Assembly: GCA_049999765.1 (NCBI GenBank)
Contig: JBNGIQ010009305.1
Span: 17,221 to 46,564 of the forward strand
DNA from: Phaeoceros laevis
Taxonomy: Eukaryota; Anthocerotophyta; Anthocerotopsida; Notothyladales
Reading direction: 5' to 3'
DNA length: 29,344 nucleotides
The notes under the pieces are model-generated. The model saw only the letters and a program-made list of their open reading frames with translations, had not been told where the DNA came from and searched no databases. Below are positions 10,701 to 19,800 of the stretch, piece after piece (position 1 is the stretch's first letter; every line of letters begins with the position of its first letter). A program made the position numbers and the translations under genes.

Positions 10701-12602
10701 AAAGACAGTAATGCATAAATATCTGTCTTACGCATCCAACTCAAGCTTAGGATACGAATATGAACGAAACCTTCATGTTCGGGTGCTCAGACAAAAGGCA
10801 TGATAGCATGTAACTAGCGTTTGATGCAGTCTTCCTTTCGGGATCTCCAAGCTGCAAGGAAAAGGCTTTCAAAAACGTCTCAATCCAGAGAAAAGCAGCC
10901 TAAAAGGACTGGTGACAGGAAACATGAGATGAAAATTACCTTGTTCACGAGTGCTGCTAAAAGTCTCCTCTCTTGCTCCGGTTTGGTCCTCAAAAGCTCA
11001 AACACAGTCTTCAAAGCAAATGGAAGGAATCATCAAGCTTACCAGTACTGGCCTTGAATAAATTCATGCAATAGTGCATAAGGATGAGAGTCTGCAGAGC
11101 TGGATTCTACCTTGACTGCTTTTTCTTTCAAGACAGGCAAACTGTCCTTCGTAAACTCTTCAAGAGCAGCCACAAATTTCTCATACCTGCAGTGCGGGCA
11201 GCTTTGCTTAGTACCTTGGCAGACAAGGAAACATGGGTATACAAAACTATAGCACAATATGTTCCTCAGACTTTGTACATGAACAGCAGGAGAAAACAAA
11301 CAACGAGCCCGAAGTGGACTGCTTGATATAGACCACATGGAAATTGTCTAGCAACCTCTGCTTGAGTGAATCTTCCCACAACCAAAACAGCAATAATTTT
11401 TTCCCCTCTTTCGTTTCTGGTAGTGATGACAGGGGCTGCTGCGACAAGTACTTGAGCTTGCGATCCGGTAGCAAACTGCAATAAATTGTAAGTGCCACCT
11501 TATTCCGTTGCTCAGTATAGTAACAGGAGGAACACAGCATACGGGCCCTTTTTGGAAAGGAGAAATATACTCACTTAGTAAGGAAAAGCTCCTTCAACGC
11601 AAGGATTCCTGTGACTGCGTGCCGTTTGCCTCCTTTCGAAGTCACCATTCCTGGAAACCAAGGCAATCTTCTGAGATGCTTTTTATCTTATTCAACCCAA
11701 TGCTCGCACAACCTCAAGCTGCAGCTTCAAGCACGACAAACTACACCACATCACTGAAAGACCGGACTTTTACACGAAATACCAGAGAAGCACCCCAAGG
11801 TAGCGAACAACTACATCTTCTGCAGCACACCTAACAGAGAGTCGAGAGCTCGCAAATTGGCAATTGGATTATCTTGTACCATGACTGTCATGGCGGCCAC
11901 TTTGTCAGCTGAAGTTCCAACTTTTCCAGCCCTCGACACCCACCGCCTATCAGTGTCCTTGTCCTGAAACTTAGCATAATCTGATGCCACCTTCTCCAAA
12001 AGCTGTTCCCCTTCCCTCCGTTTTTCCTGCACAAGCGTTTCCCATTCCGCCGTATTGGCCGCATCCGAGAGGCCCCTAGCTTGGGCTGAAGCATCATTCC
12101 AAGCAACTCGTGCAGCTGCAGCAGTCGCAGCGTCGTACCATATAGAGTTCGAGAGTTGCGGCTCTCTGAAGGCAGCCGTGCCAGACTCCGCCCGGAAATT
12201 TTCTTGCAGAGAGGCGGCACCTGTTTTAGCCATTTTCTTCTGCTCATCAGGGGCCTTAACGAAGGGGGACGCTCTCTTGCGGTCCTTGTTTCCCAGCCGA
12301 CTGTTGGAATTGCTGGTTGATGACCGTCTACGGCTCTCATAAGCTTGGACCACTTCATGGCTGTCAATTGAATGAAGTGAAGCAGATTCACCACTGAGCT
12401 GCCTAGCCTGCTTCTTCTTCTTCTTCTGAGTGGGCACAACGGGCCCCGTCTTCCGGAAGTCCACATCATCAAATCCAACCCCTGCGCCAGCACCAGCCCC
12501 TAAACCCAAACTGGCTGCAAATGAAGCCACATCGGCCTGCAATGCTTCATCATCGGCAACTTTCTTAGCAGCTGCCGGAGGCTCACTCTTCGTAGACACC
12601 AT
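7725..12602 (-). CDS. NOC1: NOC1/MAK21/CEBPZ ribosome-assembly factor (SWA2-like), 16 exons
   Basis: Exons in transcript order: 12602-11831, 11650-11575, 11475-11356, 11186-11111, 11008-10940, 10851-10771, 10664-10593, 10519-10427, 10311-10144, 9973-9890, 9787-9644, 9493-9404, 9328-9246, 9159-8725, 8615-8375, 8276-7725. Phases agree at every junction and give 1051 aa; introns are 73-180 bp, all GT-AG. NOC1/MAK21 joins NOC2 in the nucleolus to assemble pre-60S subunits; the Arabidopsis homologue is SLOW WALKER2. Family signatures in order: DNPIANLRALDSLLG, LLPDRKLKYL, LPETKEG, LLLFWLWEDSLKQRYEKFVA, LGDPERK, HPNMKAVVVEEVDSFVFRPH, KLAKRLIDLYFALF, NRAFPFV, FYRALYDVL, KADINSKRVAAFVKRL, NPRSREPAYCNAD, GDPLRDFALGVFLDRF, VFHKFY. 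The C-terminus is acidic and ends in a basic KKRRAKR. The N-terminal exon holds a lysine-rich segment. It looks functional. The exon 7 end (GT at 10592) was picked because it restores the conserved ARYYATVFLNQL alignment. Confidence 0.93.
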
Positions 12603-12765
12603 CGCAGAGTTGGTAGTAGTAATCCACGAGGGCCACTCGACGGTGAATAAGACGTCTGATGAACTCCCATCAATTTAGGGTTGAATACGCATAAATCCCC
12701 GCAGGAATATTTTTTGTCAAGGTGCAATGACTACTATCGACAGTCGAGTGATATAGCCACTGGCC
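12603..12765. promoter_or_regulatory. Bidirectional promoter with telo-box
   Basis: Only 163 bp separate the divergent start codons of NOC1 (12602, minus) and the LSm10-like gene (12766, plus), so one promoter probably serves both. TTTAGGGTT at 12674-12682 is AACCCTAAA on the minus strand, a telo-box. Such boxes are known in promoters of plant ribosomal-protein and ribosome-biogenesis genes, which fits NOC1. The sharing of regulation is inferred. Confidence 0.6.
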
Positions 12766-13611
12766 ATGGGCGACAATTCCTGGTGCGTGGATCGCTTGCT
12801 TCCCAGCTATTGTGCAATGCCACTTCCTCAGTCTCTGCGGTAAATCCCCGGTTTGCAGCGCAGAGCAGCCCCAGTTGACAGTCTCCAAGCCCAAGGTGCG
12901 GCTGAGACGATCAGAAAAAGTTCTAGTATGCTTAATCCAAGCATTGGTCGGGAAGCAAGTGATGCTGGAATTGCGCAAAGACTCAACGGTTCGCGGAGTG
13001 TTGGATGAGTGTGATGACTCCATGAAGTACTGAATCAGCGAACTACCCGCGCTAGTTGTTTGTGCTGCAGTTGCCTTTGGTTGTTGAATTGTGCAAATTG
13101 CTGGCGGCTGATATTTTTTTCTGCAGTGTCATTATCAAAGATGCAACCACAGAAAACGTGGAGGTAGGATTGCTCGTTTGGTTGTGGAGCTAATCAATTT
13201 CGTTCTCCGGTTGGACAGCTGGGTTTGACGCTGGGCCTCACTCGTTGGCATGTTGGTATGGCGGCAACCAGGGAATCAAGGAAGACGTCCCCTTGGTTTT
13301 TGTGAGGGGGAGCAACATTCGATTCGTGCACATTCCTAAGACGGTGGAGGTGTCTCAAGCGATTGAGGACAGGGTAGGTTGTCCGACTTGAGGCGATCAA
13401 TAGCTGAGTCCGTTGCCTCTTGCGAGAAACTTGAGCTCTGAGTAAGATGCTGACCAGTCCTATGCTTGCCGTAACATGCATCCACATTGATGTTCTGCAG
13501 CGCTTGATGTTGGATAAAGCAGCGCACGCATATCTTGGAGCTAAAGGACCTCCCTCTGAGGGTGGAACACCTTCGCAGAACCCTGAAGTTCCGCGCGATC
13601 ATCTTGAATGA
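12766..13611 (+). CDS. Sm-like protein, LSm10-like, five exons
   Basis: Exons: 12766-12782, 12859-13026, 13127-13163, 13272-13373, 13501-13611, giving 144 aa; phases agree and introns are 76-127 bp. The protein begins MGDNSCAEQPQ. The Sm1 motif (about 27-68) contains LIQALVGKQVMLELRK, RGVLDECDDSMN and VIIKDATTE; Sm2 (83-96) is VFVRGSNIRFVHIP. The RYVHIP-type Sm2 and the sequence after it resemble LSm10, the U7 snRNP subunit that replaces SmD1 in animals. SmD1 and other LSm proteins have a different Sm2. LSm folds form heptameric rings that bind uridine-rich RNA. The 36-aa tail is not recognised. The small first exon is the least certain part: no in-frame ATG exists in exon 2, and the 12766 ATG with a GTGCGT donor fits the phase. 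Confidence 0.7.
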
Positions 13612-14353
13612 TAGTCTAATGACCGTTTTGCACTCAACAAAGTCGTCTGTTGTTCTTCAGTCTAAACTAGGCGGCCAGCCTAGTAGTACCGAGTGCTACC
13701 GACAGGGCCATTTGTTACTATTATGAGTATGTTAAAGGAAGCCGGGAGCACTGGGTTATGGCATTAGCACGGGTAATGCTACCCGGTGCGACCGCCTTCC
13801 TGTAACATACTTAAAGGGAAGCGGCGAGTTATAAAGCCCGCGCGAGCCCCGGGATTATGAGCGTAATCCCGCGACTTGCAGTAATCCCGCGACTTGCAGG
13901 CATAATGTGCAACCCGGCGTTGGTAATGTGCTACCCGGCGTTGCTAGTAATGTGCTACCCGGTGCTAATCTCCATAAAGGAGCGGGATTACGCTCATAAT
14001 CCCGGGGCGAGCGCGGGCTTTATAACAAGCCGGTTTCCTTTAAGAAGGTTCCAACTCACAATGTATACCAAAAAGCAGCAATATATTACGACTTGTCACA
14101 ATTGTCAATCGCGGCAACTTGTAATTCCGTGCAAATCTTCCCAGGCTCATCCCACGCGTCGGCCGGTCATTGGAAGGACAGAGTGCTGGGGTATCACCCC
14201 TCACTTCCCATTGCAATCAGTGATGCAGCTGTTCCTGGCCTGTTTCGGTTGGCGCTCCCAGCCTGGCTCACGGTTGCTATTGCGATACATACCATGGCCG
14301 CTCGGGGCAGGCCAGCGGCTGCCATGTGCATCTAGGAGAAGATCAGGTGCTTC
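13612..14353. other. Intergenic region between LSm10-like and ABC transporter genes
   Basis: Apart from the inverted-repeat element at 13726-14048 nothing is recognised. The part from 14049 to 14353 should hold the promoter and 5' leader of the ABC transporter. An open frame across the repeats is an artefact of the repeat units. Confidence 0.4.
13726..14048. mobile_element. Nested inverted-repeat (foldback/MITE-like) element
   Basis: Arms of 63 bp at 13810-13872 and 13982-14044 are inverted copies with about six mismatches. They carry CCCGGGATTATGAGCGTAAT on the left and its complement on the right. The 109-bp loop contains two copies of GTAATCCCGCGACTTGCA (from 13863 and 13881) and three copies of a unit like TAATGTGCTACCCGGCGTTG (near 13903, 13924 and 13948). 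A second, smaller inverted repeat lies to the left: 13726-13743 against 13794-13811, 18 bp with two mismatches. The motif TTAAAGGAA plus CCGG occurs at three places in two orientations. No transposase is present. A non-autonomous foldback element or a hairpin RNA source would both fit. Confidence 0.6.
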
Positions 14354-16666
14354 ATGGACGCACCAGTGCACGATGTGGTGCTGTCATGGCCGCGTCCGTC
14401 TCCCAGATTTCCCTCCCGAGGGCCCTCTTGTTCGGTTTCCCGAGGCCACAGCCCCAGCGGCAGCAGAATGTTCACATTTGACCCCAAAGTCGGGTTGTCT
14501 GTGGGGAAGCGGCTGAAATGGCGTATGGTTTTGTGCTGCAACATCCGGGAATCTCCCAAGTGGTACTGCGGCAATTGCAAGAAAGCGCAGCAGTTCAAGT
14601 CCTGCAAGCTTGCCGCATCTGTTGATCTGCGGAGCTCACGCTCTGCGAAAAACTGCTGCAGACAGACATGCGTTGTGTGCTCGGCCGCTGGTGATTCTAT
14701 TGATTTCCAACAAGGGGATGTGAAGTTTGTGGATGACTACAAGTCGGAGGCGATCAACGGGACTGTGGGAGGGCGGAATGGGGCTCTGGCAGGGCATGGC
14801 AGCAGGAAAGGGTTATCCGCGCATCTGGTAGCCTGCTGGAAGCTGGTCCGGGAAGTTCTGCCCTACGGAGCTTGGTGGACGGTAGGAGAGTTTTCTGAAG
14901 AGGATGAGAAGAAGAGGATCAGCCTTAGAACGGCCACACGGCGCCTGTGGGTGTTCATAGCACCTGACAAGGTGCTCATTGCAACGGGTTTCGTATCCCT
15001 GGTTGTGGCAGCACTCTCGGAGATTTCCATTCCCCATTACGTCGCCGCTACCATTTTTTCCGCTCAGAGTGGATCCACCTTACAGTTTCGGAGGAACGCA
15101 CAACTGTTGGCTCTGCTCAGCTGTACTTATGGGCTGTTCAGCGGGCTGCGGGGTGCGTGCTTCGGCATTGCTAACCAGATACTTGTGAGGAGGATACGGG
15201 AGAGGTTGTACAGGACCTTGTTTAGTCAGGACATAGCTTTTTTTGATACGGAGGCGGTTGGATCCTTGACAAGCAGACTTGGGTCCGATTGTCAGCAGGT
15301 GTCAAGAATCATCGGTAACGACTTGAACATAATGTTCAGGAATGCTTTGCAGGGACTAGGGTCTTTGATATATCTGACCACCTTGTCATGGCAGCTAGCC
15401 TTATCCACTTTCAGCATTTGCTTATTGATGTGGGCCTTCATGATGTTCTACGGGCATTACCAGAGGAATGCTGCTAAAGCAGCTCAAGATACTATGGCCT
15501 CTGCAAATGAGGTTGCAGAGGAGACATTGTCTCTTGCAAGGGTTGTGCGCACATTTGGCACCGAGAGGGATGAGTTTGACAGGTACAGCAAGTGGTCGCA
15601 AAAGCTGGAGGACATCAACCTGCGACAGAATGTGGCATACGGATTGTGGACGTGGACCTCAAATACGCTCTACAATGCCACGCAAGTTGTAGCTTTGGTG
15701 CTGGGAGGAGGGTTTGTGATGAGGGGGCTTATCAATGCAGAGCAGCTGACCAAGTTCATTCTCTATTCAGAGTGGGTGGTGCACTCTACCTGGTGGGTGG
15801 GTAATCACTGGGCATCCCTGATGCAGGCAATTGGTGCCAGCGAGAAGGTGTTTCAGCTCATGGACTTGCCCTCCAGTAAAGAGGTGACCGGGAAAGGAGA
15901 ACGAATTCATGACATGAAGGGTCGCATTCAGTTCAAAGATGTTTCATTTAGATATCCTGCCAGACCTCAGGTTCCTGTCTTGCGATCTGTCAACTTCACA
16001 ATCCAGCCTGGTGAGCTTGTGGCAGTGGTTGGGCTCAGTGGGAGTGGCAAGAGCACTCTCATTGGCTTGCTACTACATCACTATGAGCCTGACCTGGGGC
16101 AGATCAATATCGACGGTGTGCCCCTCAACTCCCTCGACATCAAGTGGTTTAGGAGGCAGCTCGGGGTGGTCAGTCAGGAGCCTCGACTTTTCAGCATGGA
16201 CATAGCGTCCAACATATCGTATGGCTGTGACAACGTCAGCCAGGTAGATATTGAAAGAGCAGCAAGGCAGGCCAATGCACATGATTTCATACAGGCTCTG
16301 CCAGATGGATATAGGACAGTAGTGGACAACACTCGCTTGAGTGGCGGGCAGAAGCAGCGAATTGCTATTGCCAGGGCTCTGATACGGGAGCCAACAGTTT
16401 TGATATTAGACGAAGCTACCAGTGCTCTGGACTCCGAGAGTGAGCACCTTGTACAGAAAGCTTTGGATTCTGCTATGCAGGGGAGTGGGAAGCGGAAGCG
16501 CACAGTTCTGGTCATAGCACACAGGCTATCTACGATTCGATCAGCTGACCGGATCATAGTTATGCATCAAGGTCAGGTGGTGGAGATGGGCAGCCACGAG
16601 GATCTCATTGCCTTGGGTGGTCAGTATGCCAGGCTCACACAGAGGCAGCTCACCTCGCTGCCTTAG
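14354..16666 (+). CDS. ABCB26: Plastid TAP-like ABC half-transporter (ABCB26 type)
   Basis: Intronless, 770 aa. The start at 14354 is the first ATG after an in-frame TAG; an in-frame ATG near residue 39 is an alternative. The N-terminus is Ser/Arg/Pro-rich and could be a plastid transit peptide. An ABC transmembrane domain begins near residue 208 (KVLIATGFVSLVVAALSEI) and runs to about 480. The nucleotide-binding domain has Walker A GLSGSGKST (560-568), Q-loop VSQEPRLF, signature LSGGQKQ (from 662), Walker B VLILDEATSALD (about 682-693) and H-loop AHRLST. The stretch before the signature (VVDNTRLSGGQ) lacks the usual glycines, similar to plant TAP1/ABCB26 as remembered. Half-transporters dimerise; the substrate of ABCB26 is not known to me. 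All ATPase motifs are intact. The intronless structure contrasts with neighbouring multi-exon genes and may reflect an old retrocopy. Confidence 0.88.
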   Translation: MDAPVHDVVLSWPRPSPRFPSRGPSCSVSRGHSPSGSRMFTFDPKVGLSVGKRLKWRMVLCCNIRESPKWYCGNCKKAQQFKSCKLAASVDLRSSRSAKNCCRQTCVVCSAAGDSIDFQQGDVKFVDDYKSEAINGTVGGRNGALAGHGSRKGLSAHLVACWKLVREVLPYGAWWTVGEFSEEDEKKRISLRTATRRLWVFIAPDKVLIATGFVSLVVAALSEISIPHYVAATIFSAQSGSTLQFRRNAQLLALLSCTYGLFSGLRGACFGIANQILVRRIRERLYRTLFSQDIAFFDTEAVGSLTSRLGSDCQQVSRIIGNDLNIMFRNALQGLGSLIYLTTLSWQLALSTFSICLLMWAFMMFYGHYQRNAAKAAQDTMASANEVAEETLSLARVVRTFGTERDEFDRYSKWSQKLEDINLRQNVAYGLWTWTSNTLYNATQVVALVLGGGFVMRGLINAEQLTKFILYSEWVVHSTWWVGNHWASLMQAIGASEKVFQLMDLPSSKEVTGKGERIHDMKGRIQFKDVSFRYPARPQVPVLRSVNFTIQPGELVAVVGLSGSGKSTLIGLLLHHYEPDLGQINIDGVPLNSLDIKWFRRQLGVVSQEPRLFSMDIASNISYGCDNVSQVDIERAARQANAHDFIQALPDGYRTVVDNTRLSGGQKQRIAIARALIREPTVLILDEATSALDSESEHLVQKALDSAMQGSGKRKRTVLVIAHRLSTIRSADRIIVMHQGQVVEMGSHEDLIALGGQYARLTQRQLTSLP

Positions 16667-16878
16667 ATTTTTTTTCTCAAAAGCTTTGTACATGTACATG
16701 ATTATAATTGCCTAACGTGACATGCAAGGAACTTCCTTGTGCGGCCTTCCAGGCCTTCATCATGCCCCGACAGTGCCAATGATATATGTACGTCGTGGGG
16801 CAAAAGCTGATGTGCATACGTGCGGTTTGTGTGGCGTGTCAAAAATGTATGCACAGCTCGAAGCAATTGCAAGCACTG

Positions 16879-19800
16879 TCAAAAGGAGGGTTGCACAAGA
16901 ACACCCCAACAGTCCAACACAGCCAAAGTGGGTACGTACACATGTTTCCTCATTTTCATCAAAAGAATAGCTAGCTCTGAGAATATATGTTGGCTCTCAG
17001 GATGTCCCTGATCCCCTACCACAAACATATGCGCAGTCCCACTCGAATCTGTCCACTGGCTTTGTCCCGGTTGCTTCCATGCCCCCGACTTCAACCTCAT
17101 TGCCTGCAACTCCTTTGCCTTCTCCCGCATGTCCGCAGCTGCGTAGATGTTTGACATCAAAACATACGCCGCAGCATCATCGTGATTCAATCTCTGTGCA
17201 TGTTCAAATGCCTGTCGTCCAACCTCTACGTCACCCCACTTTTGACAAGCACTCAACATACATCTCCAGACGGCGCTGTTAGGTTGGAAAGGCATAGTCT
17301 TCAGCATCTCCATCGCCTTGTCCACATGGCCAGCACGGCCAAATAGATCAATAATGCAAGTGAAGTGTTTGATCGATGGGGAGATGCCGTAATCTCTGCT
17401 CATAGCAATGAAGTAGTTTTGGCCACTGTCCACAAGACCCACATGACTGCATACAGTCAGCACACCTAGGAATGTGGTACTGTTTGGATGTACGCCCTCC
17501 TGCTTCATCTTATGGAACAACTCAAAGACCAGTTCACTCTCTCCTTGATGAGCATATCCCGCAATCAATGCATTCCATGCCCCTGTCTCCCTTGTTGTCA
17601 TTGCGTCAAAGACCTTCTGTGCATCCACCATGCTTCCACATCTACCATACATGTGAATCAGACTGTCTGGCACAAAGGATTCAAGAATCTCCAGTTCAGC
17701 CTTCAGAATCTGGGCATGGATTTCCTTCCCCTTTTCAAGTCCTGCCACACTACCACAAGCGTTCAATGCCCCAACATACGTACGGGCATCGGGTTTGACA
17801 CCTTCCGTTTGCATCCGAGTGTACAATTGCAAAGCCTCTTCACCCTTATCCTTCTGGGCATATGCCAAGACCATGGCGGTCCAAGAAATCACATCTCGAT
17901 AAGACATCTTCTCAAAAACGTGCCTCGCATCCTCTAGGTTCCCACATTTTGCATAAACATTCACTAGCATGGTCTCTACAAAGAAATTTGGCTTGAACCC
18001 TCCTTCCTCAACCTTTGCATGGATGGTTCTGACAGTCTCAAGACACCGTTCTTTAACAGCTGTGCCATCACCTTCATCCTCGACTCCTAACTCTGCAAGG
18101 CTGACACAAGCCCGGAGTGCAGCAACATATGTCCGGCCATCTGGCACCACATTTTCCAGTTGCATCCGGTTATACAGTTGCAGAGCCTCTTCACCCTTGT
18201 CCATCTGAGAGTACCCCGATATAATGGCATTCCAAGACACGACATCACGCTGAGGTATTTTTTCAAACACAGAGCTTGCGTCCTCCAAGCTCCCGCATTT
18301 TGCGTACACATCCACCAGAATGTTACTCACAAACACATCTTGGTCAAACTTTGCGTTCACAATATCTGCATCAATGGCTCTGACGGTCTTGAGACACTTC
18401 TCCTTCATAGCGATGCCATCACTTCTACTCGCCTCTTCAGATTCAGCCAGGCTACTGCAGGCCTTGAGAGCACCTACGTATGTCCGAGCATCTGGTACCA
18501 CATCTTCTGTTTGCATCCGGGTAAACAAGGCCAAAGCCTCCTCACCCCTGTCCATCTGAGCATACCCAAAAATCATGGCATTCCACGAGGCCACAGTACG
18601 ATCAGGGATATTTTCGAACACCTCCCTAGCATGGTCCAAGCTCCCGCATTTAGCATATGTATCAACTAGCATGTTCCCTATGTACAAACCTGACTCAAAA
18701 TTTGCCTTCACTATATCCGTGTGAATGGCTCGGACAGTCTCCAAACATCTGTCTTTCACAGCAAGGTCATCACCTCCACTCCTTACGGATTCTGCCACCC
18801 TACTACAAGCCTTGAGTGCACTAGCGTATGTCCGACCATCAAGTAGCACACCTTCCTGTTGCATCCAGGCGTACAGTTGCAAAGCATGTTCACCCTTGTC
18901 CGCCTGAGCATACCCCAACATCATCGCATTCCAAGAAACTACGTCACGATGTGGCATCTTCTCAAACACACACCTAGCATCCTCCAGGCTCCCACATTTG
19001 ATATATGCATCTACTAGCGTGGTCCCTACAAACATAACTGACGCAAACTGACCGCCCTTAAAAATCTGTGCGTGGATGGATCTGACAGTCTCCAGACATC
19101 TTTCCTTGACAGTACTGCCACCACACTCGTTGCGTTCTGCTGATTCTGCCAGAGAACTACAAGCTTTCAGAGCACATACATATGTCTGGCCGTCAGGTGC
19201 TACACCTTCTTCCTGCATTCGTCTGTACAACTGCAAGGCCGCTTCACCCTTGTTCATCCGGGCATATGCTGAAATCATCGCAGTCCAAGAAACAATATCG
19301 TGATGAGCCATTTTCTCAAACACACACCTCGCATCGTCCAAGCTCCCGCATTTGGCATAAGCATCCAGCAGAATGTTCCCGACAACGACACCAGAGTCAA
19401 ACTTGTTTTTCACGACCTCTGCGTGTATGGACCTTACAGCAAGCAAAAACATTTCTTTCACAGCTACGTCATCGCCTTCCCTCCTCCTTGCCAACTCTGC
19501 CATGGTGCTACACGCCTTGAGTGCACCAACATAAGTTCGGTCATCTGGAGCAACTCCTTCCCTCTGCATCCGGTCGAAGAGCTGCAAAGCCTCGTCCCCC
19601 TTCCCCGTCTGTGCGTACCCTAGTGTAATGGCATTCCAGGTAACCACAGTGCGGTGGGGCATCTTCTCAAACACAACCCTTGCATCCTCCAAGCTCCCAC
19701 ACTTTGCATAAACGTCCACGAGCATGGTGCCTACATACACAACAGACTCAAACTTCCCCTTCACAACATCACGGTGGATGCCTCGCACAATCTCCAAACA

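Noticed and set aside
13857-14516. A 219-aa open frame across the inverted-repeat element
   Set aside because: Its start is a string of near-identical short peptides created by the DNA repeats, and the rest overlaps the ABC transporter in another frame.
16667-16878. Missing DYW domain of the long PPR gene in another frame
   Set aside because: No HxE or CxxC motif is found in any minus-strand frame and the interval is too short for the whole domain.
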